Source: Streptomyces sp. NRRL S-244
GTDB lineage: Bacteria; Actinomycetota; Actinomycetes; Streptomycetales; Streptomycetaceae
Length of the DNA: 64,000 bases
Reading direction: 5' to 3'
NCBI RefSeq assembly: GCF_000717915.1
Contig: NZ_JOCX01000025.1
Coordinates: 1 to 64,000 of the forward strand
The notes under the pieces are model-generated. The model saw only the letters and a program-made list of their open reading frames with translations. It ran no database searches and was not told the DNA's origin. Position numbers and translations under genes: made by a program. Positions 14,358 through 23,594 of this stretch are shown piece after piece (position 1 is the first letter of the stretch; every line of letters starts with the position of its first letter).

Positions 14358-15062
14358 ATGTCTGCATCCGTTTCCGGTCTTGCCTCAGATGCCGTGTCCG
14401 CCCGGTTCCCCACCGGCTGGTGCGCCACGGACCTGGGGCGATACCGGTCGTGTGCGTCCACCTATGAGGTGTACCCCTTGGACAGCCTGCCGCCGCTGGA
14501 CGCTGGGCAACTCGACGGCGGCTTCGGCTGGCTGGGTGGGGTGGACGGGCCGGGGTCGGAGCATGGTGAGCATCTCGCGGCCGTGGAGCGGGATCTGGCG
14601 TCGGTCGGGCTGGCACTCCCCGGGGACTTCGCCGCCTTCTACGGCAGTGAGCGCGTCTGCCGTTCCTTCGACGAGGTCTCGGTGACGGGCTGCTGGAGCC
14701 ACCTTTCCCGTCCGCTGCGCAGCCCGGCCGAGGAGGGTGCCCGTCTCGTACGGTTCCTGCGGGACCAGCAGGACTGCGTCATCTGGTACCTGTACCTGCG
14801 TCCCTCCGGTGAGGCGTTCGTGGTCTGCTCGCCCGTGGAGCTGGAGTCCGCCGGGTGGCGCTCGGACGGGGAGCCGGCGGAGGAGGTCCGGGGCGCGGTG
14901 GCCTCCTCGCTGATGCGATGCGCCGGCAGCTTCGAGGAGTTCGCGTATCGCTTCGTCGTGGAGAACGAGCTGTGGATACAGGTGAATTCCACCGGGGCTG
15001 ACGGCCCGCTCGCTCCTCGCCTTCAGTCGTACGCCGACCACTACGGTGCCGCCGCCTCCTGA
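14358..15062 (+). CDS. SMI1/KNR4 (SUKH)-like protein
   Basis: The 234-residue cytosolic protein has features of the SUKH superfamily: VERDLASVGLALPGDFAAFYGSE (helix followed by LPxD/F-aaFY), a central beta region (VSVTGCWSHL..., DCVIWYLYLRPSGEAFVVCSP) and a C-terminal SFEEFAYRFVVENELW helix. SUKH proteins are often immunity proteins for contact-dependent or polymorphic toxins, but many in Streptomyces are solitary. No toxin gene is next to it here. AGGGG precedes the ATG at 14358. Confidence 0.72.
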   Translation: MSASVSGLASDAVSARFPTGWCATDLGRYRSCASTYEVYPLDSLPPLDAGQLDGGFGWLGGVDGPGSEHGEHLAAVERDLASVGLALPGDFAAFYGSERVCRSFDEVSVTGCWSHLSRPLRSPAEEGARLVRFLRDQQDCVIWYLYLRPSGEAFVVCSPVELESAGWRSDGEPAEEVRGAVASSLMRCAGSFEEFAYRFVVENELWIQVNSTGADGPLAPRLQSYADHYGAAAS

Positions 15063-15090
15063 TCCGCCCGCGCAATGATCGGCCGTGTTG

Positions 15091-15660
15091 TCAGCCGGCG
15101 ATCTGGTCCCCGTCAGGTACATCCTCGACCGTGACAAGGTGCCGGGGCAGTCCGAGTCCCTGCGATACCGCATCGGCAAGTCCTTCGGGGTCCGGGCGTG
15201 CCGGGTACGGAGGCTGTTCCCCCTCGCCGTAGCTCTCGATCGCCTTCACGAAGTAGCTCGGGTGCCAGGCGCCGACGGCCCCCTTGACTTGGACCGCGGT
15301 CACGGGGCGGTGGCCGACGAGGTGCTTGAGCGCGGCCGGAATCTCATCGGATCGCAGTTCACCCGCAACCTGGAACAGGCTGGCGTGAGCGCCGACGAGG
15401 CCGCCGTCCCGCAACCGCACGGTCACGGTGAGGCAACTGGTGACGCTCGGATAGGTGATCACGCCTCCGGGCGCGACCTCCTTGACCTGCCCTTCCGTGA
15501 CCGTCGCCTTGTCGGGTGCCGCAAGGCTGAGCGCCGGGCGCGGTCTTCCGTGGGCGGGTTCGTAGAGTGCCCCGTCAGCGGCTGTACTGGGTGAGGTCAG
15601 GGCCAGGGCGCCCACAAGGGCAACTGCGAGGGTGGCGACGCCGCGCTTGAGTTCGATCAC
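15091..15660 (-). CDS. Secreted hypothetical protein
   Basis: The 189-residue product starts at GTG 15660 with a signal peptide (ELKRGVATLAVALVGALALTSPSTAA). The mature region is beta-rich (GGVITYPSVTSCLTVTVRLRDGGLVGAHASLFQ) with a later GAVGAWHPSYFVKAIESYGEGEQ segment. The V-x-x-CLTVTVRLRDGGLVGAHASL stretch recalls the CheD glutamine-deamidase fold (Cys followed by GGLxHxxL), which is unusual for an exported protein. That resemblance is weak and mentioned only as a lead. It is convergent with the SUKH-like gene and divergent from the hydrolase. Confidence 0.65.
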   Translation of the reverse strand: MIELKRGVATLAVALVGALALTSPSTAADGALYEPAHGRPRPALSLAAPDKATVTEGQVKEVAPGGVITYPSVTSCLTVTVRLRDGGLVGAHASLFQVAGELRSDEIPAALKHLVGHRPVTAVQVKGAVGAWHPSYFVKAIESYGEGEQPPYPARPDPEGLADAVSQGLGLPRHLVTVEDVPDGDQIAG

Positions 15661-15791
15661 AACTGGGCATTCTCCGCCATCAGCTGCCCTGTGTCGCCGG
15701 ACCTTGATCATTGCCATTGAAGCCTGATGATCATTAGGTTTGTGCCATCGAAGTTTGAGTGTCACAGGGACGTCAGAAGGTGAGTAGACAG

Positions 15792-16646
15792 ATGCAACCG
15801 ACGTTCGTACTGGTTCACGGAGCCTTTTCGAACTCTTTCTCATTCGCGCCGCTCCAGGCCGAACTCGGACTCCTCGGGCACCGTTCGGTCGCGGTCGACC
15901 TGCCCGGCCACGGTTTCGGGGCGACCTTCACGCGGGCCTACCAGGTGCCACAAGATCTCGGCGGGCTCGCCACGGAACCCGGCTCGATCAAGGGCGTCAC
16001 GCTCGCCGACAATGCCGCGCACCTGATCGGGATCCTCGAACGGGCCAAGCAGAACGGGCCGGTGATCCTCGTCTCCCACAGCCGCGGCGGTATGACGGCC
16101 ACGGCTGCGGCCAACGCACGGCCGGACCTGATCGACCGCGTCGTGTACGTATCGGCCTGGTGCCCTGTCGATCTCGACGTCAGCGACTACTACGCCGAGC
16201 CGGAGATGGCCACGGTCGACGCCGCTTCCCTGGGCCTGGCGCTGGCCGGGAACCCGGCCGAACTCGGCCTGCTCCGCATCAACTTCCGCACCGCGAACCC
16301 GGAGGCCCTCGCGGCCCTCAAGACGGCCTTCCTCGCTGACGGCACCGACGAGGAGTTCCTGACCTTCCTGAACACCTTCCAGCCCGACGAGAACCTGGAC
16401 GTCGGCACCTCCGCCGACCGGGCACAGGCCGAAACCTGGGGCCGCATCCCGAAGACCTACATCCGCCTGACCGACGACGCGAGCCTGCCGCTCGCCCTGC
16501 AGGACCGGCTGATCCGCGAGGGCAACGCGCTGACGCCGGACAACCCCTACGACGTCCGCACCCTTGAGGGCAGCCACCTGAAGTGGCTGGTCGCACCGGC
16601 ACCAGCGGCCCGGGTCCTGGGCGAACTCGCAGCAATGGAGGGATAG
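15792..16646 (+). CDS. Alpha/beta hydrolase (salicylate-esterase-like)
   Basis: The 284-residue enzyme has the alpha/beta-hydrolase core: TFVLVHGAFSNSFSF with the oxyanion-hole HG, VDLPGHGFG, the nucleophile elbow SHSRGGM (Ser near residue 97) and a C-terminal catalytic His in EGSHLKWL. The family of short HGAF...SHSxGG proteins includes esterases and hydroxynitrile-lyase-like enzymes. GTG codons at 15780 and 15759 are alternative starts; I chose ATG 15792 because the first strand begins immediately after it. The gene is monocistronic. Substrate unknown. Confidence 0.88.
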   Translation: MQPTFVLVHGAFSNSFSFAPLQAELGLLGHRSVAVDLPGHGFGATFTRAYQVPQDLGGLATEPGSIKGVTLADNAAHLIGILERAKQNGPVILVSHSRGGMTATAAANARPDLIDRVVYVSAWCPVDLDVSDYYAEPEMATVDAASLGLALAGNPAELGLLRINFRTANPEALAALKTAFLADGTDEEFLTFLNTFQPDENLDVGTSADRAQAETWGRIPKTYIRLTDDASLPLALQDRLIREGNALTPDNPYDVRTLEGSHLKWLVAPAPAARVLGELAAMEG

Positions 16647-16891
16647 GGACAACGCCACGGCGGAGTCGTGGCAGAGGTGCTGGACCTGGCCGGCGGCCCG
16701 CTGTGGGACGGGTATGCCATGCGGTGAGCCGGTCCCCATAGGGGTCCGCCGGGCTGTCGGAGCGGTGCTGCCCGATAGGCGCGCCACGCCCCCCGTGCCC
16801 GCCCGATGCGCTCTTTCGATCGGGCCGGCGGTCGGGCAGGATGCCCGGTGCACCGGGAACTCCCGGGCGCCGGCCGCGAGACGGAGGCTGT

Positions 16892-18172
16892 GTGTCAGCA
16901 GGGCACGAGCAAGCGGAGCAAGCGCTTCGGGACGCGTTCTACCGGGATCCCTACGCGCGCTACGCCCTGGCCCGCCGAGCCGAAGGACTGACCTGGGTGC
17001 CGGAGGTCGACGCCTGGTTGGTCGCGCGCGAGGGCGACGTACGGGAAGTCCTGCGGCGCGCCGAGGACTTCTCCTCCGCGAACGCGTTGCTGCCGGACGT
17101 CCCACTCTCGGAGGCTGCGCTCGGTGTCCTCCCGCGCGGGTTCGGGCCGCGTCCGACCGTGGTCTCCTCGGACGGAGCCGCCCATCTGCGCTACCGGGCC
17201 CCGTTGAACCGGGGCCTGTCCTCCGGCCGGATCGCGGCGCTGATGCCGTACGCGCGAGAGCAGGCGCGCGAGCTGGTGGACGCCTTCGCCGGTGACGCCT
17301 TCGCCGGTGACGCCCTCGTCGGGGACGCCCTCGCCGCGGACGGCTCGGCCGAGCTGGTGGAGGCGTACGCCCGGCGGTTGCCGGGACTGGTCATCGGGCG
17401 GCTCATCGGACTGGATCCCGCCGATGTCCCCTCGGCGGTGCACGGCGGCTACCGCGCCGAGGAGCTGTTCTTCCGCCCGCTGTCACCACCCGAGCAGGCG
17501 GCCGCCGCGGAGGACGTCGTGGCGCTCCAGCACGTGCTGGACGGCTACGTCCGCGACCGCCGGGCCCACCCCCGTGAGGACCTGTGCTCGGACCTCGTGG
17601 CCGCCTTGGCCCCGGGGGACGGCGAGTTGACCCTCGAGCAGCGTCACGAGATCGTGGCCAATCTGCAGAACCTGCTGATCGCCGGTTTCCTGACGACGAG
17701 CGCGCTGATCTCCACCGCCCTGCTGCACCTGCTCGGCGACCGGGAGCAGTGGCTCCTGCTGTGTTCCGATCCGACGCTGATCGGCGCAGCCGTGGAGGAA
17801 TGCGCCCGCTTCGACACGGCCATCCAGGGCTTTCGCCGGGTCACGACGCGGCCCGTGACGCTGGGCGGGACGAAGCTGCCGGCCGGGGCCACCGTGCTCG
17901 TCGCCTACGCCTCCGCCAACCGCGACGAGCGCCGATACGCGCAGGCCGACCGGTTCGACATCCGCCGTCCCGCGGACCGGCGCCACCTCGCCTTCGGCCA
18001 CGGGCCGCACAACTGCCCCGGCTCCCGCCTGGCCCGGGCCCAGCTCCACCTGACGCTGGAGCTGTTCTCGCAGGCCCTGCCCGGTCTGCGGCTGGACCCA
18101 CGCCGCCCGCCGCCATCCATGCGCCCCACCCTCATCCACCGTTCACCCGAGACCCTGCACGTGACGTGGTGA
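16892..18172 (+). CDS. Cytochrome P450 monooxygenase
   Basis: The 426-residue P450 has the I-helix AGFLTTS (A/GGxxT), the K-helix EECAR (ExxR) and the heme loop FGHGPHNCPGSRLAR with the proximal cysteine ligand. The start is GTG at 16892, two codons before AGHEQAEQALRDAFYRDPYA. A run of four 15-bp repeats (17279-17338) encodes DAFAGDAFAGDALVGDALAA between helices, probably a surface loop expanded by slippage. No ferredoxin or reductase gene adjoins it, so electron partners must be elsewhere. No biosynthetic cluster surrounds it. Confidence 0.95.
   Translation: MSAGHEQAEQALRDAFYRDPYARYALARRAEGLTWVPEVDAWLVAREGDVREVLRRAEDFSSANALLPDVPLSEAALGVLPRGFGPRPTVVSSDGAAHLRYRAPLNRGLSSGRIAALMPYAREQARELVDAFAGDAFAGDALVGDALAADGSAELVEAYARRLPGLVIGRLIGLDPADVPSAVHGGYRAEELFFRPLSPPEQAAAAEDVVALQHVLDGYVRDRRAHPREDLCSDLVAALAPGDGELTLEQRHEIVANLQNLLIAGFLTTSALISTALLHLLGDREQWLLLCSDPTLIGAAVEECARFDTAIQGFRRVTTRPVTLGGTKLPAGATVLVAYASANRDERRYAQADRFDIRRPADRRHLAFGHGPHNCPGSRLARAQLHLTLELFSQALPGLRLDPRRPPPSMRPTLIHRSPETLHVTW
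17279..17338 (+). repeat. Four tandem 15-bp repeats inside the P450 gene
   Basis: Copies start at 17279, 17294, 17309 and 17324. The first two are identical (GACGCCTTCGCCGGT) and the others differ by a few bases. The length is a multiple of three, so the frame is preserved. Confidence 0.85.
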
Positions 18173-18351
18173 GCGCCGGATCCCAGCCGCAGCATCGACC
18201 GGCATGAGCCCCATCTGGCCCCATCAGGCCCCGACAGGCCCCAACAACCCCTGGAATCAACCCGGTTCACGATCCCTCTCAAACGACTGACAGGGCTGCG
18301 GCGCCGTGCGAGGTTGTACGTGCAACGACCGCCGAGGGGGAAGGGGGACGC

Positions 18352-18942
18352 ATGCCCGAGTACGCAAGTTCCGACGAGGAAGCGGAAAAGGACCTCATCG
18401 CGTACTGCGAGAAGATCGATTTTGACCCGGAGTGGGTGGCCGCGGACAAGTGGGCCTCGTCCATCAGGATTGCCCAGCAGAAGGAGTACGGCTTCGTACA
18501 GGCCCGCAAAACGATCCTCAGCGACCAGGAGGAGCTGGTCAAGGCGGGCGCCCGGGACGCCCGCAAGGCGAAGCTGGACTCGGACGCAGCGGATCTGCTC
18601 GCCCAGATCAAATACGACCACAACCTGAAGGATTCGCTGGTCGTCACCATCCTCAACCAGTGTGCCGCCGCCTACGTGGGCGGGGAGCGCGTCAACCTCG
18701 GCCTCGGCGGTGCCCCCATGGACCGCGGCGCCTACGGCGACCTCCGCGACGAGTGGACGGCGGCCGCGGAACTCGCCGACGGAGGCGTGTTCACCGGGTT
18801 CGTCAGCCACGCCCCTCAGAACAAGGCCGTGCTCGGCAAGGGCCAGGTCGGCAGCACCCTTGCCAAGCGCAAGGTCCAGGGCAACCTTCTCGTACGCATT
18901 GCCGGCGTCCGCTTCAACATGCACATCGACATCGCCGACTAG
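18352..18942 (+). CDS. Hypothetical cytosolic protein, 196 aa
   Basis: The product starts [21 protein letters not shown] behind a strong GGGGGAAGGGGGA site. The first 100 residues are acidic and helical ([27 protein letters not shown]...). They are followed by Gly-rich segments ([23 protein letters not shown]) and a beta-rich C-terminus ([20 protein letters not shown]). I do not recognise a family; there is no signal peptide or membrane segment. A 30-bp run of three GGCCCC-type decamers lies upstream at 18217-18246. Confidence 0.8.
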   Translation: MPEYASSDEEAEKDLIAYCEKIDFDPEWVAADKWASSIRIAQQKEYGFVQARKTILSDQEELVKAGARDARKAKLDSDAADLLAQIKYDHNLKDSLVVTILNQCAAAYVGGERVNLGLGGAPMDRGAYGDLRDEWTAAAELADGGVFTGFVSHAPQNKAVLGKGQVGSTLAKRKVQGNLLVRIAGVRFNMHIDIAD

Positions 18943-19060
18943 TCCGTCCGCTTCTTGGCGAGCACCTCGCCGACCAGATCGCTCCTCGCACCCCCGGCAG
19001 CCAGCCGGAAGGGCACCGTGTACGGGCGCCTCGACCGCACCCCCCGACCCCTTGTCCGGG

Positions 19061-20890
19061 TCAGCCGAGGGCGCGGTCGAGGTTGAACGCGGCGCTGATC
19101 AACGAGAGATGGGTGAAGGCCTGCGGGAAGTTGCCGAGCTGCTCGCCGGTCAGCCCGATCTCCTCGGCGTAGAGGCCGACGTGGTTCGCGTACGTGAGCA
19201 TCTTCTCGAAGGCCAGCCGCGCCTCCTCCAGCCGTCCGGCGCGGGTGAGCGCCTCGACGTACCAGAAGGAGCAGATCGAGAAGGTGCCCTCGGCTCCCCT
19301 CAGGCCGTCCGGGCTGGCTTCGGGGTCGTAGCGGTAGACCAGCGAGTCGGAGACCAGGTCCGCGGTGAGCGCGTCCAGGGTGGCGAGCCATTTGGGGTCG
19401 GTGGGTGAGATGAACTTGGCCATCGGCATCATCAGCACCGAGGCGTCGAGCACGAGGTCGTCGAGGTGCTGTACGAACGCCCCTCGCTCGGGCGACCAGC
19501 CGCGTTGCATGATCTGCCGGTAGATCGCGTCACGGCTCTGGCGCCAGCGGGGGAGATCCGCGGGCAGGCCCCGCCGGTTCGCCATCCGGATGGCCCGCTC
19601 GATCGCAACCCAGCACATCAGCCGGGAGTACACGAAGTTCTTTCGTCCCCCGCGCGTTTCCCACACGCCGTCGTCGGGCTGGTCCCAGTGGTCGCAGAGC
19701 CAGTCCACCAGTACGCAGAGCTCCTCCCACCGGTCGCTGCTGATGGGCTGCCCCCACTTGTCGTACAGATACACGGAGTCGATGAGCGCTCCGTATATGT
19801 CCAGCTGGAGCTGCCCGGTCGCGGCGTTGCCCACCCGTACCGGGGCGGACCCCAAGTAGCCCTCCAGGTGGGGTAGTACCTGCTCGGGCAGCTCGCTGCG
19901 CCCGTCGATCCCGTACATGATCTGCAGTGGGCCGGCGGGGCCGCTGCCCCGCATGATGCCCCGCTCGGACAGGAAGCGCATGAACGCCTCGGCCTCGCCG
20001 GTGAAGCCCAGTCTGAGCATGGCGTACACGCAGAAGGCGGCGTCACGGACCCAGACGAAACGGTAGTCCCAGTTGCGTTCGCCGCCGATCTTCTCGGGCA
20101 GGCTGGTCGTCGGGGCGGCCACGATGGCACCGGTCGGGGCGTACGTGAGCAGCTTCAGCACGAGCGCCGAGCGGTGCACCATCTCCCGCCACCGTCCGTG
20201 GTAGCGCGAGCCGGCCAGCCAGCCGCGCCAGAACCTGACCGTCGTCTCGAACTGCCGCTCGGCTTCGGCCTGGGGGCAGGCCTGCGGGATGACGTCGTCA
20301 ACGACGGGGTCGAGGGCGAACACCGCCGACTCGCCCTCGAGGAGCTTGAAGCGGGACCACGCGTCGAGGCCGTCGCACTCCAGCGGCGCGGTGGCGGTCA
20401 GCGCCAGCGCCAGGCTCCCGGAGTGGAAGACCACGGTGTGGCTGCTCCGCGCCTGCGCGGAGTGGGGGTCGGCGCCGTAGCCGAAGCGCGGAGCCACGTG
20501 CGCCGTGAAGGGAAGCGATCCCCGTACGCAGATCACCCGCCGGATCAGCCGGTGCGGGGCCGGCGCGCCCGAGTCGTCGGTGATCGGCATGAAGTCCTGG
20601 ATCTCGGCCACCCCGTCGGAGGCGAAGAACCGCGTGATGAGAACGTTCGTGTCGGGAAAGTAGAACTGCCGGGTCCGCGTCGGCACGTCGGCGGCGAGTT
20701 CGAACGACCCGCCTCGGTCCGCGTCCAGAATGGAGGCGAACACGCTCGGTGAGTCGAAGCGCGGGCAGCAGTACCAGTCGATGGTGCCGTTCGTGCCCAC
20801 GAGCGCCGCACTGTGGAGATCACCGATGAGGCCGTGTTCTGCGATCGGCAGATAGGACGAGAGGCCCGTTCCTTCGAAACCGGCGTTCAC
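19061..20890 (-). CDS. Glycoside hydrolase family 15 protein (trehalase/glucoamylase-like)
   Basis: The 609-residue protein matches the actinobacterial GH15 group: an N-terminal beta domain ([43 protein letters not shown]) and a C-terminal (alpha/alpha)6 domain ([40 protein letters not shown]). It ends with [18 protein letters not shown]. Mycobacterial homologues act as trehalases and others as glucoamylase or isomaltose enzymes. No signal peptide is present, so it works in the cytoplasm, on trehalose or a glycogen-derived oligosaccharide. The gene is monocistronic. Confidence 0.93.
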   Translation of the reverse strand: MNAGFEGTGLSSYLPIAEHGLIGDLHSAALVGTNGTIDWYCCPRFDSPSVFASILDADRGGSFELAADVPTRTRQFYFPDTNVLITRFFASDGVAEIQDFMPITDDSGAPAPHRLIRRVICVRGSLPFTAHVAPRFGYGADPHSAQARSSHTVVFHSGSLALALTATAPLECDGLDAWSRFKLLEGESAVFALDPVVDDVIPQACPQAEAERQFETTVRFWRGWLAGSRYHGRWREMVHRSALVLKLLTYAPTGAIVAAPTTSLPEKIGGERNWDYRFVWVRDAAFCVYAMLRLGFTGEAEAFMRFLSERGIMRGSGPAGPLQIMYGIDGRSELPEQVLPHLEGYLGSAPVRVGNAATGQLQLDIYGALIDSVYLYDKWGQPISSDRWEELCVLVDWLCDHWDQPDDGVWETRGGRKNFVYSRLMCWVAIERAIRMANRRGLPADLPRWRQSRDAIYRQIMQRGWSPERGAFVQHLDDLVLDASVLMMPMAKFISPTDPKWLATLDALTADLVSDSLVYRYDPEASPDGLRGAEGTFSICSFWYVEALTRAGRLEEARLAFEKMLTYANHVGLYAEEIGLTGEQLGNFPQAFTHLSLISAAFNLDRALG

Positions 20891-21097
20891 GATACCGGCC
20901 TCCCTACGATGGCAGGGCGCATAGTGCGTACACGTGATGGTAGATCTTCACGGGTGCGGCTGCCATCGCGTCCGGCGGTGCCGCGCGCCCTCGCAGGCGG
21001 CGCAGTACTTACCCTCACTTACCCTCGCGGCCTGGGGCTGGGCGGTCAGCCGCAGGTGCTCCGCGGCGCGGGTGCCGCCGAGGATTCGCCGCACCCC

Positions 21098-21412
21098 CTG
21101 ACGACGGACGAGGAAGCGCTGCTGCGCGAGATCGGCCGGGTGATGGTCGTCCTGCCCCGCGTCATCGACGCCGACATGGTGCGAGAGCAGCGCCTGCCGC
21201 TCGGAGGAGCAGGGGCTGGTCGAACGGGCACGTGCGATGCGGACGCCCGCGGGTGGAACGCGGTCCTCAGCGATGCGGGCCTCGCCCGGCTGGAGCAGGC
21301 CTGGCCCTGCCACCTGGCCAGCGCCCGCCGCCATGTCTTCGACCACCTGGAAGACGCCGACCTGGCTCTGCTCGTCGGAGCGCTGAGGCGCATCGCCACC
21401 CCGCCGTCCTAA
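21098..21412 (+). pseudogene. MarR-family regulator pseudogene
   Basis: The frame from 21098 reads LTTDEEALLREIGRVMVVL...VREQRLPL, the N-terminal helices of a MarR protein. It then jumps to GLVERARC..DADARGWNAVL (wing and following region) and AGLARLEQAWPCHLASARRHVFDH (C-terminal dimer helices). About 40 residues that should hold the DNA-recognition helices are missing, and a one-base frameshift is needed between VERAR and DADARGW around 21230. The gene is thus internally deleted and frameshifted. Confidence 0.72.
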
Positions 21413-21474
21413 CGGCCGGTCGGCCCGTCGGCCCCGGAGGCGGAGAAGCTTCGCGTGCTAAGGTTTTTGTGATC

Positions 21475-21490
21475 TAAGATGGTTGGTCAT
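21475..21490. promoter_or_regulatory. Candidate TetR operator at the tetR promoter
   Basis: The minus strand reads ATGACCAACCATCTTA, matching the two repeats upstream of the alcohol dehydrogenase (ATGACCGGTCGTCTCA) at 12 of 16 positions. It lies 23 bp before the tetR start. Confidence 0.5.
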
Positions 21491-21512
21491 ATTGCACGAG
21501 GGGGTGCTCCCG

Positions 21513-22085
21513 GTGGGCAGAAGGAGCATGCGCGAGGAGATCGTCGAGGCGGCGGTCGAACGGTTCCATGCCCGCGGGTTCAACGGGGCCGGCGTCAAGG
21601 ACATCACCGACGGCGCCGGGGTCCCGAAGGGGTCGTTCTACAACCACTTCGAGAGCAAGGAAGCGCTGGCCGTGGTGGCCCTGGAGCGGTACGGCGAGAG
21701 CCGCCGGCTCCACGAGCTCACCGATGCGTCCGTCGATCCGCTGCTGCGGCTGCGGCGGCACTTCGAATTCCTCCGCGATGAGAACACCAGCCGGGACTTC
21801 ACCCGCGGCTGCCTCATAGGAGGCCTCGGCACGGAGATGGCCGATCACAGCGACCTCATCCGCGAGGCGGTACGAACCGGCCTGGCTGGCTGGGAGCAGG
21901 CGCTCGCGGCCCCGATCGCAGAGGCCCAGGCGTCGGGCCGGGTGGCGGCGACCACGGACGCGCGGATGCTCGCCCGGTTCATCCTGAACGCCTGGGAGGG
22001 GACGCTCATCTCCACCCGGTCCGACCGTTCGGAAGACTCCTACGAGGTGTTCTTCGACGTGGTGTTCGGCACGCTGCTCGCCTGA
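21513..22085 (+). CDS. TetR-family regulator
   Basis: The 190-residue protein opens with a clean TetR helix-turn-helix (REEIVEAAVERFHARGFN, VKDITDGAGVPKGSFYNHF) and a ligand domain resembling the TetR_C_11/YcdC-like group (FTRGCLIGGLGTEMADHSDLI). GTG 21513 is preferred because GAGGGGGTG lies upstream; an in-frame TTG at 21483 is possible. It is convergent with the zinc alcohol dehydrogenase. Similar operator-like sequences lie before both genes, so control of the dehydrogenase, and of itself, by an aldehyde or electrophile signal is a reasonable inference. Confidence 0.9.
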   Translation: MGRRSMREEIVEAAVERFHARGFNGAGVKDITDGAGVPKGSFYNHFESKEALAVVALERYGESRRLHELTDASVDPLLRLRRHFEFLRDENTSRDFTRGCLIGGLGTEMADHSDLIREAVRTGLAGWEQALAAPIAEAQASGRVAATTDARMLARFILNAWEGTLISTRSDRSEDSYEVFFDVVFGTLLA

Positions 22086-22113
22086 TGACACCGCCTGTCT
22101 GACGCCCTCTGCG

Positions 22114-23130
22114 TCAGACCGCCGCATCCAGCACGACACGGAAACGGGCTCCGCCGGACATCATGCGCTCGTACGCCTGGGGAGCCTGGGCGAGCGGCAT
22201 GACCTCGGTCATGGGGCGGACGTCCCGGTCCGCGGCGAACCGGAGGTTGTCCTCGTTCTCGATGGAGCTGCCGGTCAGGCTTCCGCTGATCGTCCGGGTG
22301 CCGAAGATCAGGTCGCTGGTCTGCACCTGGATCGGATCGGGGGCGGCCCCGAGGACCACCATGTGGCCGCGCGGCGCCAGTCCGGAGACCAGTGGCGACA
22401 TCGAAGCACCGCTCGCGGCGGTCGCGACGATCGCGGCCGCCCCGCCGAGCCGCCGCAGCGCCTCGCCGGCGTCCTCGGCGGAACTGTCGATGTAGTGGTC
22501 GGCGCCGAGCCGCTCGGCCAGCTCCGCCTTGTCGGCGCCCCGGGCGATCGCGGCGACGCGGTACCCGAGCCTGTCCGCGTACTGCACGCCCAGGTGCCCG
22601 AGGCCGCCGATCCCCTGCACGGCCACCAGGGCGCCGGGGGCGCCGGCGGCCTGCCGAAGCGCGCTGAAGACCGTCAGCCCCGCGCACAGGAGCGGTGCCG
22701 CGTCGATCGCGCTCAGCGTCTCCGGGATCCGTACGAGGCCGCTGGCCCTCGCGACCAGCACCTCCGCGTAGCCTCCGTCGATGTCGGTGCCCGTCTGAGG
22801 CTGATCCTCGCAGTTGACGAAGTCGCCGCGCCGGCAGAAGCCGCACACTCCGCAGTGGCCGTTCAGGTAACCCACGCCGACACGCTCGCCGACCCGCCAC
22901 GTCGTCACCCCCGGGCCGACCGCGTCGATCACGCCGACGACCTCGTGCCCGGGAACCACCGGGCTGGACGGGTCGGGCCGCATCCCCTCGACGGCCAGGA
23001 CGTCGGAGTGGCAGACCCCGCATGCCTCGACCCGCAGGCGTACGTGCCCCAGCGGTGGCTCCGGCGTCTCACGCTCCACCCACTCGAACTTCCGTGACCC
23101 GGTGACCTCGAACGCTCGGTATGTGGACAT
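22114..23130 (-). CDS. Zinc-dependent alcohol dehydrogenase
   Basis: The 338-residue medium-chain dehydrogenase has catalytic-zinc ligands in EACGVCHSD (Cys37) and GHE (His62), four structural-zinc cysteines (93, 96, 99, 107 in HCGVCGFCRRGDFVNC), and a Rossmann motif VQGIGGLGHLG for NAD(P). It is the AdhP/AdhA branch that interconverts primary alcohols and aldehydes. Two 24-bp-spaced direct repeats upstream (23167-23206) match a site before the adjacent tetR gene. The TetR subfamily and this enzyme class are commonly paired in aldehyde detoxification. Confidence 0.93.
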   Translation of the reverse strand: MSTYRAFEVTGSRKFEWVERETPEPPLGHVRLRVEACGVCHSDVLAVEGMRPDPSSPVVPGHEVVGVIDAVGPGVTTWRVGERVGVGYLNGHCGVCGFCRRGDFVNCEDQPQTGTDIDGGYAEVLVARASGLVRIPETLSAIDAAPLLCAGLTVFSALRQAAGAPGALVAVQGIGGLGHLGVQYADRLGYRVAAIARGADKAELAERLGADHYIDSSAEDAGEALRRLGGAAAIVATAASGASMSPLVSGLAPRGHMVVLGAAPDPIQVQTSDLIFGTRTISGSLTGSSIENEDNLRFAADRDVRPMTEVMPLAQAPQAYERMMSGGARFRVVLDAAV

Positions 23131-23166
23131 GTCATTCCCTCGTGTGTGTGGACTGGGCGGTCAAAA

Positions 23167-23206
23167 TGACCGGTCGTCTCACTTCCATAGTGATCGGTCG
23201 TCTTGA
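23167..23206. promoter_or_regulatory. Direct-repeat operator upstream of the alcohol dehydrogenase
   Basis: TGACCGGTCGTCTCA (23167-23181) and TGATCGGTCGTCTTG (23191-23205) are spaced 24 bp start to start, each with a GACCGGTC-like palindromic core. They lie between the divergent dehydrogenase and a small plus-strand gene and match the site at the tetR promoter. Confidence 0.68.
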
Positions 23207-23364
23207 ACCCCGTCAAGCGGGCGGGGCGCGGCGTACGGGGTGGAGCGGTACGTGATCCATTTCTGGCGGAAGGCCGGAAGGCCGGAAGGCCGGATGGCGG
23301 GAGCGGGCAGCAAGGGTCGGCCGCCCGGCGTGCCGGAGCGGCCGAAGCCCTGCACGCTGGACGC

Positions 23365-23589
23365 ATGCCGGACCAGACCGAGATCATCATTCATCCCGTG
23401 TCGCCGAAGGGCGGGCGGAAGATCACCGTGCACGCGCTCGGCGTGGACGCCGACCTCGGCCGCGCCCACCGCCCGGCCGACGTGTCCGAACTCCTGCGGC
23501 GCGCCGGCTTGGAAGGCGTGGACCTGTCCGAGGACGGACCGATCCGCTGGGAAGGCGGCGGCCCCGAGGTGTGGACCGCCGACACCTGA
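23365..23589 (+). CDS. Small hypothetical protein, 74 aa
   Basis: The product reads MPDQTEIIIHPVSPKGGRKITVHALGVDADLGRAHRPADVSELLRRAGLEGVD..., a small alpha/beta protein with a strand, loop and helix. No ribosome site is seen, so it may be leaderless. It is divergent from the alcohol dehydrogenase and shares its operator region. The family is not recognised; coding character is good (third-position G/C). Confidence 0.65.
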   Translation: MPDQTEIIIHPVSPKGGRKITVHALGVDADLGRAHRPADVSELLRRAGLEGVDLSEDGPIRWEGGGPEVWTADT

Positions 23590-23594
23590 CACGA

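Noticed and set aside
18217..18246. Three GGCCCC decamer repeats as a possible regulatory array
   Set aside because: Too short and low-complexity to support a specific function.
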